Origin: Adiantum capillus-veneris
Lineage: Eukaryota > Streptophyta > Polypodiopsida > Polypodiales > Pteridaceae
Assembly: GCA_014529385.2 (NCBI GenBank)
Contig: CM043953.1
Coordinates: 108,818,549-108,882,548 of the forward strand
Reading direction: 5' to 3'
DNA length: 64,000 nt
The translations under genes and the position numbers were made by a program. How positions within the stretch are numbered: the first letter of the stretch is position 1; the number at the start of each line of letters is the position of its first letter. Positions 54,151 through 64,000 of the stretch are shown here, one piece after another. The notes below the pieces were generated by a model. It was not told the origin of the DNA. It searched no databases and saw only the letters and a list, made by a program, of their open reading frames with translations.

Positions 54151-54163
54151 AACATGCCCCCCT

Positions 54164-55383
54164 TCTTCATGTAGATTCCATCCTCAGAAGCTATTGAGTT
54201 GAAGCTCGTTCATCGAGGTGGAAGAGCATTTGAGATGAATGTTCTTAGCCTTCTTCAATCAGTGCAAACAACATTGGCACAGTAATTGCATTCTCATATA
54301 CAATTAAAAAGCACATGCAATTGTTGTAGGTAGACAATTTTATTGTTCACAGAATTTTAAACCATTTGTCAGCAATAAACATTAAATTGTAATATAATCA
54401 AACGCATAAACAGTTGTAAAAGTAAAAAACTAAACAAGTTCGGGCTCGCTAGTTTAACGATCGAAAGGCACTAAAGATCGACTATTAATACCATGGGTAA
54501 GCTTCTAAATTTTCTTTGGTCAATTAAGTTGTTTAATCACAAGAGCCAAGTATTTCATGTCTGAGGGCTGACTAGAGGCTATACCTAGAAGACCTTGTAG
54601 TTAAGCTACGATAAAAGGAATTGCTCATGAAATCATCGCCTGACTTATTTCCTTTTCTTTGTCCCCCCTAAGTCTTTTCACATTGTTTCAATTTTGATGT
54701 GTGTGCTTATTTTGTATGCCTTGGGTTTTTTGCTTTTCAAGGAAAAGCGCTCACATTGAGAACCTCTAGAGCTCTAGTACCATAGGCGATACATGTGAGT
54801 GAAGTACCAAATCATGTTGAGATTTCTCTTCCAGCTGAAGATTTTTCATTTTGGCACTTTGATTTTTTTTTGTTTGTCAGCATATTAATTTTGTAACTGG
54901 GGGGATCATATAACACTGTTATCCTTCCCAGGCTCATCACATTAGTAAACTCTCTATAATACTTAAGCTAAAGGTCAATAGGGACAAGGCCTACTAGAAA
55001 TCCCTAGTACATTGCACACAATGCTGCCTAAATTGGATTAAGAACCTAAGTAACCATTGATTATTAGGAAGGCATTTTCCATGGTATTATATAAGAGAAG
55101 ATCTCTAACGCCTAGCTTGGTCAAACTAGCTTAATTAGACTGCTTGATTTTTAAACCTAAACAAGTGATTATAAAAAAAAAAACATTGAATTTAATGTTT
55201 GATACTAACAAATACACTGAATATTTGCTACCAATCACAATTAAAGCAGACAAACATGGATGCAAAAAGATAAGGGGCCATGATAATGGACAAGAAACAC
55301 CTATTTGTGTTAATGATTGCGCTTGATTTGAAGAGTGAACGACAGAAAGATTACATGAAAGTCCAAATCCTAACCATAGAACC
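54164..55383. other. unassigned block between N and O
   Basis: No gene or known repeat is recognised. If N is a 3' LTR, this would be part of its interior, and it lacks retroelement motifs. ACGTT at 55384-55388 is the left target site of O. Confidence 0.4.
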
Positions 55384-55387
55384 ACGT

Positions 55388-57304
55388 TAGAAAGGGGAAA
55401 ATGAAAAAAAACACCACACACTCAGTGAATGCCTCCCTATAGCCCCATGATTTCACAACACCCCTATCCCCTAACAATCACATACCCAGACTCGCAATCT
55501 GCAAATGACTATTGTCCGTGCCTGTTCCGACCAACCCATACTATACCAATTCTAATACTTTCAAACACTTTGAGATTACAATCATAAACCCATTTAGATA
55601 GGAAACATCTGCCAATCACTCCAACATAAACCGTAAGCAGGCAGTCAATCATCCCAACCTTTGACCCTTCGCAGTAATGTATACTCACACATAAAAAATC
55701 CCAATACCCTCGTGCATCCCCAAGATCATTGACAGACATAAAGTTTGCCCTCAAGCTTTCATCCTCCAAGCATAGATCACAATCATATAGAGAGCATCCA
55801 CTCTTTCAACACACACTAGAACTTATACCCTATATTCACACCCTACACGCAATAGAATCACTCAGATACGCGACATGCATGTGAACAAGAGAAAGAGGGT
55901 GTAAACGTTTTCTTTTCAGAAACAAACGGGTTGATCCTCCTCTTCAAAAAGCGATGCTCCCCACCAGTAGCTGGAGGCTCTCTCTGTAGTCGTTTGCAGC
56001 CCTACCTGCTACAAGCAAACCTGACCCTTTTCATTCCCTTGAGCTCGCCCTCCTGGAGCTGGACAGCTCGGCTCCCTACCTCATCCAGCCCTCCTTATCT
56101 AGAGCGCCCTCCAAGCTTGCTCTCCCCTTCTCTTAGCTAGCACTCGATCATTCTCTTTGCAGCTCTATAAGCGGCTCTCTAATCACCTTCTTATGGCCAT
56201 GCTTTATATAGCCTGCAGCCACTGCCGATTATGGATGCCCGGACTCCTTTACAGCATCAAGTCCTCCTTTCTCTGCAGTGCGTGGCCCCTGTGCTACCAA
56301 ACTTGACCAGCTCTAGCCTTTTTTGCCTATGGGTTCATCCCCCTTTCTTGCAGTAGTAAGCAACCCTGTACATCGTCTGCTCATTGTGGCTGCTCTCGAG
56401 CCTTTCCTCTTCTTTCTCTCTCTCCCTTTCCGCCAATGGCCCTAGACTCGGCCTCCCCTTACCTTTTGAGTTGAGTGGCCCTTCCTGGCCCCCCTGGCAG
56501 TGACATCCTCCTCACCTCAACCATCCAAGATCCTGCAGATGTCGCCCTTGCACAGTCACCTCCATGCACCTCCTCCTCGTCATATAGTTGGCAACCTCCC
56601 CTTCTCTTATGAACTGCCGCTTTTGCATCTCTCATGCAGCTCCTGGCCAGCCTCCTCATGCTATCCACTTGTCTCCTTACACCTTAGAGCACTACAGTGG
56701 CACCACCACCTTCCATTCAGAGCAGGTTGACGTCGTTTTTTTCTTTGTCTTTTTCCTTAAAAAACTCTTGCTTGGCAACCTTTCCCACGTTCACTATCAA
56801 CCCCAATTGCTGAGGTTAAAAAAATAATCAATAACTTCTCGTCATCCCTGACCATATGGCCGCAAGTAAATATAAACCGCTCCCAAAGTTGATCCTCTGA
56901 TGTCGAGATCTCCGTTGGGTGAGGAGACGACCGCCATGATTGCTTTCGACTTCGAGCTCAATGCGACATTCAACAATTCCCAAGAGATCGAGCTCGACCT
57001 TCATCCTGGCACAGCTTCCTCCCTACAACTTTGAATGACAAGCCCAAAACACGAGTTGTAGAGCATAACTGAGGCTACAGATAAAGATATCAATCATCGA
57101 GCTTTAGGCATTTGTAAGCATCTGGACTAGTAGAGCTCAAAAACCACAGCTTGACCAGTAAAAGGCCGCATCTGGCATACACATCACAATCGCATTTTCT
57201 GCAATCTGCATCTAGCACCTGTTCAAGCACTCCCCCATCATGCTACTGATTTCCACACCACTGCTATTGGCACTTCCATGTGTCGACAGAAACTGGGTGC
57301 ACCA
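55388..57304 (-). repeat. 3' LTR of O
   Basis: It runs from TAGAAAGGGGAAAATG to CTGGGTGCACCA. A minus-strand TATATAAAG is at 56202-56210. Short open frames at 56459-56730 have counterparts in the other LTR and are not genes. Confidence 0.85.
56202..56210 (-). promoter_or_regulatory. TATA box in LTR O (3' copy)
   Basis: The minus strand reads TATATAAAG within GGCTATATAAAGC. Confidence 0.5.
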
Positions 57305-57316
57305 TCATTGCCCACG

Positions 57317-57540
57317 CCCTCGTTGAGCATTCATGCTCAGCCATAGAATTATTTAGGTAAAATAGGACTGTAGAGAGAGAATGATATAAAATTGCTACAT
57401 AGACTGCATAAGAAAAATCATTTCCCACCCCCTCGTTGAGCATTCATGCTCAACGATAGCATTATTTAGGTAAAATAGGGCTGTAGAGAGAGAATGATAT
57501 AAAATAGCTATACATAGACTGCATAAGAAAAATGATAATA
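57317..57540. repeat. 113-bp tandem duplication inside O
   Basis: CCCTCGTTGAGCATTCATGC begins copies at 57317 and 57430. A minus-strand purine run (CGAGGGGGTGGGAAA) covers 57421-57435. It lies between the 3' LTR and the coding part. Confidence 0.85.
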
Positions 57541-57593
57541 TAGTGGCTATATAGATACGATAGAGATAGAGAGAAAATCATTTGCTACTGCAA

Positions 57594-58833
57594 TCACCCG
57601 CCAGGATCAAATGGAAAGCTCGAAGCTCCCCCAAGCATGGTGTAGAGTCCATCTGGATCAAAAACAAAACATTGGCCGTGGCCATCCACCTCTAAAGCAT
57701 GCACATTGAAGCCGCTCTTTGCACTTGTAGGCCAATAGACACACCACCCTTCCAGCTCTTCATAGCATGGAGCTTTGTCACCATGCATCCATAATCTCTC
57801 CTACCAACCATAAGCATACTTTTGATCACTTGAAACACCAGTACCATAAGCCGCTATCATGTCATCTGCTACTACAGAACCCTCAATAGTAAAGTCCACT
57901 TCAAAAAAATCTTGCAGCTGACACAAAGATACCTGTAAAGAAACCTCCAATAACACATGTATCCATAGCATCACATAAAATAGCAAGACACTGCCATTTG
58001 CCTCCACTTGCTGGATAGCCAAGAAAACATGTTTGCCTTGAAAACCTGTATCCAAACTCTTTGTAAATGGCTCCAAAACGAACTCTTCATACTTAAGAGT
58101 ATGACCTGCTAGAGCTTCAACCAGTTCCTCAAATACCTCATCACCTGCAAGGTTGGTGGCACCTTCCTCTTTGCATGGAGCCTCTCTCTCATAGGCTGCA
58201 CCTGTATCAGTTTCCATAGAGTCATCTGTTGGGATGGCCACAAACCCACTCCAAAACTTCAAAGTGCACCTCGACATGCCCATCAAGGCAAGTTTGCCCC
58301 ACCCCCTGCATAGATAAATCAACTTGACCTACCACAATACTTGTCCCAACCCCTGCATAGTGTTATACTTATCTTCAACCTTTAGCTGGCTGGCTCGCAA
58401 CTCGTATACATCTTTCTCCACTTCATCTACATGAAAAACATCATAAGTTTCGTACCTAGAAGACATGGAGTCTGTCTCCCACATGCTAGTTGTGTCCAAA
58501 GCACTACTAGAGCTTTGAGAGCTATCAAACTCCTCTTCTGATCTTGGCGGTTCTTGCACCTTTGCTGTCATCCTTGTTGCTGGCTCTAAAACTGACACCT
58601 CTTCTTTAAGATATTCTATCACCTCGTCTTCTTGAGCAATTGCAAGCAAGCTGGGTGGAACTCTGAATATGCTTCTCTGTATCTTTTGAGACCTGGTTGG
58701 GACTTGTTCTACCTCTTCTAGCATCTAGCATGGCATCACCTTCATGTGCTTTGACTGCATGCATATCAACAAAAGGAGTTTTTACTTCTTGACACTCTTT
58801 AATTTGTTTGGGCTTAGGTCCACTGGCTGTCAT
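57594..58833 (-). pseudogene. O interior ORFs of unknown function
   Basis: Consecutive minus-strand frames (58606-58833, 58329-58724, 57801-58322, 57594-57788) follow the gag region. They are acidic, with Ser/Asp/Glu-rich parts (EEEFDSSQSSSSALDTTSMW) and no known enzyme motif. The last includes SFPFDPGG near its end. They could be the remnant of a Gag C-terminus or of an element-specific protein; I cannot assign a family. Confidence 0.4.
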
Positions 58834-58842
58834 GATTATTGA

Positions 58843-59430
58843 CTACAACAATCCTGCCTCCATCTTCTTCTTCATATTTTGACTCTTTGCTCTGGCGACT
58901 TTGACAACTTCATCAAAGGTCCTTGGATCTTCATAATCAACTCTCTCACGAACATAGAGATGCAAGCAAGACAAAAACCTTTCCAGCTTAAAGTATCCCA
59001 CATGGGTTGCTTGGGTAGCAACCGCAAAAATCCCCCTAATAAGCTTCAAATTTACCAACAAAAGCATCAAAATTTTAAGTTACGTCCTGCTGCAAACCTT
59101 TGATCTTTGCATCTGCTTCCGAAGCCGACACCACCTTTTGGTACCTTTGTAGAAATTACTCGCAAAATTTGATCCAATTCTATTTGTGTGCATCTTCTAA
59201 ACCATCGAACTAAGCTTTTGCTTTACCTCGCAGCACCAAAGGTAGAGTATGGAGCTTTGGCTCATCACCTGGCATCCATAGTACCGTCAGCATAAATAGC
59301 TCAAAATCGGCTATCCAATCGTCAGCATCTTCATCGCCTTTGAAGATTGGACCAAACTCCTGCTTGATCTTGATTCACGAACACTTGGTCAGGAAGCAAT
59401 CAGTGGATCCCTTGTGGAGGCACCACAAGA
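58843..59430 (-). pseudogene. O gag-like region
   Basis: Read from the primer site, broken frames give QEFGPIFKGDEDADDWIADF, KLHTLPLVLRGKAKA-stop-FDG and SASEADAKIKGLQQDV, then the open frame 58843-59070 with LERFLSCLHLYVRERVDYED and TFDEVVKVARAKSQN. The pattern of a D-W-hydrophobic start, R-G-x-A and a later L-x-x-x-V-R-E helix is that of retrotransposon gag capsid domains. Stops are present, so it is not functional. Confidence 0.65.
59409..59425 (-). other. primer-binding site candidate of O
   Basis: The minus strand reads TGGTGCCTCCACAAGGG, starting five bases after the LTR end. The TGG start fits a tRNA CCA tail; the tRNA is not identified. Confidence 0.45.
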
Positions 59431-61391
59431 TGGAAAGGGGAAAATGGGAAAAAACAACACACTTAGTGAATGCCTCCCTATAGCCCAATGATTTCACAAC
59501 ACCCCTATCCCCTAACAATCACATACCCAGACTCCCAATCTGTAAATGACTATTGTCCGTGCCTGTTCCCGACCAACCCATACTATACCAATTCTAATAC
59601 TTTCAGACACTTTGAGATTAGAATCATAAACCCATTCAGATAGGAAACATCCGCCAATCACTCCAACATAAACCGTAAGCACACAGTCAATCATCCCAAC
59701 CTTTGACCCTTCGCAGTAATGCATACTCACACATAAACGGCCCCGACACCCTCGTGCATCCCCAAGATCATTGACAGACATAAAGTTTGCCCTCAAGCTT
59801 TTATCCTCCAAGCATAGATCACAATCATACAGAGAGCATCCACTCTTTCAACACACACTAGAACTTGTACCCTATATTCACACCCTAGACGCAATAGAAT
59901 CACTCAAATACACGACATGCATGTGAAGAAGAGAAAGAGGGTGTAAACGTTTTCTTTTCAGAAACAAACGGGCTGATCCTCCTCTTCAGAAAGCGATGCT
60001 CCCCTCCTGCTGCAGCTGGAGGCTCTTTCTCTGCAGTCGTTTGCAGCCCTACCTGCTAATACAAGCAAACATGACCCTTTTCATTCCCTCGAGCTCGCCC
60101 TCCTGGAGCTGGACAGCTCGGCTCCCTACCTCATCCATCCCTCCTGCGGATTGCCGTCTCTGAGCACCCTCCAAGCCCGCTCTCCCCTTGTCTTAGCTAG
60201 CACTCGGTCCTTCTCTTTGCAGCTCTATTTGCGGCTCTCCAATAACCTGCTTATGGGCATGCTTTATATAACCTGCAGCCACTGCCGATTATGGATGCCC
60301 CGACTCCTTTACAACATCAAGTCCTCCTTTCTCTGCAGTTCGCGGCCCCTGTGCCCCTTTTTGTCTATGGGTTCATCCCCCTTTGCTGCAGTAGTAAGCA
60401 ACCCTGTACATCGTCTGCTCGTTGTGGCTGTTCTTGAGCCTTTCCTCTTCTTTCTCTCTCTCCCTTTCCGCCAATGGCCCCTAGACTCGACCTCCCCTTA
60501 CCTTCTGAGTCGAGTGGCCCTTCCTGGCCCCCCTGGCAGTGCCATCCTCCTCACCTCAACCATCCAAGATTCTTCAGATGTCGCCCTTGCACAGTCACCT
60601 CCATGCACCTCCTCCTCGTCATACAGTTCGTAACCTCCCCTTCTCTTATGAACTGCCGCTTTTGGATATCTCATGCAGCTCTTGGCCATGCTATCCACTT
60701 GTCTCCTTACACCTTAGAGCACTACAGTGGCACCGCCACCTTCCATTCAAAGCTGCAGGTCGATGTCGTTTTTTTCTTTGTCTTTTTCCTTTAAAAAACT
60801 CTTGCTTGGCAACCTTTCCCACGTTCACTATCAGCCCCAATTGCCGAGGTTAAAAAAATCATCATTAACTCCTCGTCATCCCCGCTTCAAGCTATGCTCA
60901 GCACAAAGATTTATAAAAATAATATTTCTTGCATCGATGACCATATGGCCGCAAGTAAATATAAACCGCTCCCAAAATCGATCCTCTGATGTCGAGATCT
61001 CCGTTGGGTGAGGAGACGGCCGCCATGATTTCTTTCGACTTTGAGCTCAATAAGACATTCAACAATTCCCAGGAGTTCGAGCTCAACCTTCATCCTGGCA
61101 TAGCTTCCTCCCTACAACTCTGAATGACAAGCCCAAAACAGGAGTTGTAGAGCATAATCGAGGCTACAGAAAAAGATATCAATCACCGAGCTTTAGGCAT
61201 TTGTAAGCATCCTAACTAGTAGAGCTCCAAAATCACAACTTGACCAGTAAAAGGCCGCATCTGGCATACACATCACAACCGCGTTTGCTACAATCTGCAT
61301 CTAACCTGTTCAAGCACTCCCCCATCATGCTACTGATTTCCACACCGCTACTACTGGCACTTTCACTTGTCGACAAAAACTGGGTGCACCA
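59431..61391 (-). repeat. 5' LTR of O
   Basis: It runs from TGGAAAGGGGAAAATG to CTGGGTGCACCA. A minus-strand TATATAAAG is at 60262-60270. It has a segment near 60890-60935 that the other LTR lacks. Confidence 0.85.
60262..60270 (-). promoter_or_regulatory. TATA box in LTR O (5' copy)
   Basis: The minus strand reads TATATAAAG at the same relative position as in the other LTR. Confidence 0.5.
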
Positions 61392-61396
61392 ACGTT

Positions 61397-62258
61397 CTTG
61401 TACACACAAGGAAACACAAAGAAAACCTCTAGGAGGCACATCAGTGGGAAGAAAGAACTTTGCTAATCATTAAACTGTAAAACAGAAACACTCCTATCGT
61501 ACTAATCCTACCTACCCTCCATCACTTGAGTGATGAGGATCAAAGGTGTTTGATGCCATAGGTTTTTGTTTCAGTGTACCGAATGTGAATGTGTAGGTCT
61601 GGTCAATGTTATGACTTTTATTGTGCATACTTGTTTGCTAACTGCTCTTGCTCTTTACTTTTTTTCTTTCTTGTGAGTACAAGACTTTATATATACATTG
61701 CCTAAGATTGGGAGATTGAGAGGCCAGGGAGGAATGTTGAGAGGGAAATAATTCAATAGGCTGACGTGAATGAAGACTTCCCTCCTTCCTTGGGTAGGTC
61801 ATAATGTTTGAAATGTGCTCGTCACCCTTTGAAACCAATTGTTCTAGTTGGTAATAGGTGAGGATTTTTGCCAATAGTTTTCTATTACCTTAGGTGCCTC
61901 ATTGAGTTGCAAGGGTGGTAAGGTACTCTCCTAGGATTGAACTTGAAGTGGTTCATCAGGTGATTCTTGAACACTAGGAGGTGCGGATTCCTTTGTAGCT
62001 TTATGGAGGTCCACTATTGTAAATGGAGGCTGTGGAGAAGTTTTTACCTCTATGGATGCATTACATGATGAGCTAGAAGCTTCATGGGACTCTGCCCTTC
62101 CTGAGCTAGGTGGAACAAATTGTTCTTTCTTCGGTACCCAAAATAGCTCTCGAGCGGGTGTGTAGCATTCAATGATTTTTTTCTTTCCACGATCGTCAAT
62201 TCATTTTGGAGCTACCGGATTGGGCTCACATGGGTTAGGTGACAAGTAAGAACACAAT
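61397..62258. other. decayed region between O and P
   Basis: No gene is supported. The minus-strand continuation of P is expected here (linker towards RT), but only short fragments separated by stops are visible; RT motifs are absent. Confidence 0.4.
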
Positions 62259-62798
62259 CTACGTTTTGGCACCCAGATTGATCATTTCCTTGATAGTAGC
62301 CTTGGGCTTCCAATAGTCGTTTAGGAATCCACTGCCACGTTTCCTTACATTTTTTGGGGTGAGTGGACTTTTCTTACAAGGCTTCTGCTTTTTAGCACTA
62401 GCTATGGTCGCTAAAGAAGCTTTAGGGACCCACTTGTATGTTTTCTTCGTTATATTAGGATGACTCTTGTCAAAAGCTATATACATTGTTTGTAGCATAT
62501 TTAAGAGTACGGGCATTTCATCCCCCTTAGTAGTTACCCAAGTTGTCCCCCTGTTTCCCCAAGTGTCTATGGTTGCTGCTAGGTGGACCCAATCCACATT
62601 GTCCGACTCAGTCATCCCAGGTGGTACGTCCATATAAGAAGAATCTTCCCCAACATCAGTGTCTGCTTTACCCGTGTAACAATACTGCAATGGGACCGAG
62701 TGAACCATGGTGTCAAATCTATGATCAATTATAAACCTGTTTCCTAGAGGATGTGCTCGACCAATTACAAGATCCACTCGACCAGTTACAAGATCCAC
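62259..62798 (-). pseudogene. P post-protease linker ORF
   Basis: This 179-residue frame begins with a duplicated heptad (DLVTGRV, DLVIGRA) made by a 21-bp tandem repeat at about 62756-62798. It continues with SVPLQYCYTGKADTDVGED, TYKWVPKASLATIASAKKQK and a basic tail. No enzyme motif is seen. By position it corresponds to the protease-RT linker of E and H. Confidence 0.5.
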
Positions 62799-63226
62799 TC
62801 AAATGACAAAATCTTGGAACTGCAAGTAGACATTGTTTTTAGACGAGTCATGCACCATTTTTTCTTCCCTCATGAAAGGACGTCCTAAGATCATCTCCGA
62901 TGCCAAAGTGTGCTTGGAGAAATCCATAACTCTTATTTTATGTCCAAAGACCTTGATCTTGAGATCTTGTAGCATCCCAATAGGTTGAACAATAGACCCA
63001 TTGGCCATCTTCACTACTATGGTCCCATAGTTTCCCAACAATTTTTAGTCACAATGCTAACCCCAACGCCACCATCAAGGATTCCCTTCATAGTTAATCC
63101 CTTGGTAGTGAATTTGGCAATGTTTAACGACACCTTTTGGGCTTCAGCCCCTTGACGTGGGGAAGATGGGATCTCCATTTCTTTGATAGGATCAGGTAGT
63201 CCCTCTGTAAACATTCTTTCCATCAA
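62799..63226 (-). pseudogene. P protease (retropepsin-like, DGG at the active site)
   Basis: Frames 63017-63226 and 62799-63041 join across a small frameshift. They give GILDGGVGVSIVTKNCWE, then MANGSIVQPIGMLQDLKI, GHKIRVMDFSKHTL and MILGRPFMREEKMV, which match the E/H protease. The catalytic triplet is Asp-Gly-Gly (GGT codon at 63071-63073) instead of Asp-Ser-Gly, probably inactivating. Confidence 0.8.
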
Positions 63227-63322
63227 GAAGTGAGTACGCCCACTTTCCCATGACTTTAAGTCACTTTCTTCTTGTATGACACTAGGTATGGCTAAGGGTC
63301 TATGGACTTGGTGAGGTTGTTG

Positions 63323-64000
63323 TTATGTAGGGAACATGGAGTATGTAATCCGGATTTGCCTAGGTGATGGTTCTAGATCCCTTTGGGTATCTTCTACCAA
63401 ACTCCTTAATTGCTTGACTCGCTCGATCTCCTCTATAGGGTTTGGATAAGTTCCTATCTTCTTCTTGGATCCTGTCCATTGTGGCTCATGAAGATCTTCC
63501 TTGTTGGTTTCTATCTTAGTGGTTGCTTTGGTCTCCATGGTTTCACCTAAATCAGAATCCTCTTCAGCGTCATTCATATATACAAGGTCGTCACCAGTCC
63601 CTATGTTGGTCTTTGAACTAGGGTCTGACTTCGCTGCTTTTTGCAATCTCTTTCTTCGTGTTTTCTTTTTTTTTTTGAGATTGGGCAATTGATGCCATGT
63701 CTCTTTCCTCAAGAATATAATTTTGTTTTTGGAGCATCGGTCGTGTGACTACGTTTACTGGTACCATAGGTGTACTTTGTGATGGCTACTCGGTAACCTC
63801 AATCAAGTTTAATGGCGTGATCTTCATTGCATTTGGATTATTTGGACATTGGGCAATCAAATGATTTATGCCACATCCATTACACATGAGTATCAGCATG
63901 TAGATGTGCTCGTTTGATTGGTTTGCATTAGTGTGGCGTTCTTTTGTAGCCTAATAGGACACTCGGCCACACGATGCGAACCTCCACACTCATAGCATTG
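63323..64000 (-). pseudogene. P gag zinc-knuckle and linker region
   Basis: At the window edge the minus strand encodes CYECGGSHRVAEC and, 90 bp on, CNGCGINHLIAQC, two CCHC knuckles like those of E. The frame at 63323-63712 then encodes a Lys/Arg-rich segment (KKKKKTRRKRLQKAAK) and an acidic, Thr-rich linker. It is open but lacks its start. Confidence 0.75.

Larger units (their letters stand above)
55388..61391 (-). mobile_element. gag-only long-LTR retrotransposon O
   Basis: Two direct repeats of about 1.92 and 1.96 kb (55388-57304 and 59431-61391) flank a 2.1-kb interior. ACGTT borders both outer ends (55384-55388 and 61392-61396), consistent with a target duplication. On the minus strand a primer-site candidate TGGTGCCTCCACAAGGG lies five bases after the 5' LTR, and a gag-like region follows. 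No protease, RT or integrase motif is present. It is a non-autonomous element with very long LTRs; the LTRs differ by many substitutions and small indels. Confidence 0.85.
62259..64000 (-). mobile_element. Ty3/gypsy remnant P (gag knuckles and protease), runs off the window
   Basis: On the minus strand, from the window edge inward, it has two zinc knuckles, a Lys-rich linker, a retropepsin and a linker ORF. The order and motif spacing match E and H, but the sequences are divergent. Its gag core lies beyond 64000. Confidence 0.8.

Noticed and set aside
55931-56140. Pro/Ser-rich small frames in 55931-56830 and 60151-60850 as genes
   Set aside because: They occur in both LTRs of O, are not conserved in length between the copies and have no domain.
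1-64000. Host protein-coding genes, tRNA, rRNA or CRISPR arrays
   Set aside because: I looked for exon-like motifs, clover-leaf-type sequences and regular spacer arrays and found none that could be supported; all recognisable proteins are retroelement proteins.

Overview
The window is repeat-dominated DNA from a land plant nuclear genome. I see no intact host gene, rRNA, tRNA or CRISPR array. The evidence is nested plant-type LTR retrotransposons (Ty3/gypsy and Ty1/copia) with initiator-Met-tRNA-type and Asp-tRNA-like primer sites, a short LTR element, a large non-autonomous LTR element, a DNA-transposon family, degenerate tandem satellites, and CT/CA-rich microsatellites. The species cannot be named from this sequence; a large, repeat-rich genome (fern, gymnosperm or large angiosperm) would fit. 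I labelled the elements A to P for reference.

Layout: A (1-2880, -) is the 3' part of a gypsy element. B (2918-10022, -) is a longer relative with its 3' LTR, and both carry a very long accessory ORF downstream of integrase. An unassigned block (10023-11657 plus 17219-17531) is split by C (11663-17213, +), a structurally complete copia element with 192-bp LTRs and a 5-bp target duplication. D (17532-25800, -) has 955-bp LTRs, a primer site and a polypurine tract but about 6.4 kb of non-coding interior. E (25801 to about 31460, -) is a gypsy gag-PR-RT remnant. F (+) and G (-) are two copia fragments placed in opposite orientation. H (33481 to about 41558, +) is a second gypsy copy of E's superfamily, split by DNA transposon I1 (35672-36359) and by short LTR element J (36904-38587).

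The right part holds an unassigned block, degenerate satellite K (about 45160-46510), I2 (46767-48108, the longer relative of I1), satellite L (about 49290-50990; roughly 286-bp units each with a short palindrome), gypsy gag remnant M (51218-53185, +), a probable LTR N (to 54150, -), the gag-only long-LTR element O (55388-61391, -), and gypsy gag/protease remnant P (62259-64000, -), which runs off the window.

Almost every ORF is broken. Where a sister copy exists, many stops are CAG/CAA to TAG/TAA or TGG to TAG, the pattern expected from deamination of methylated cytosine. E, H, M and P share one domain order: an unfamiliar N-terminal region, a gag core, zinc knuckles, a charged linker, a retropepsin and then RT. 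E and H point away from each other across the F/G block. The items most worth following are the accessory ORF of A/B, the I1/I2 pair with its subterminal hairpins, the palindrome-bearing satellite L, the non-coding element D, and the shared N-terminal gag region.
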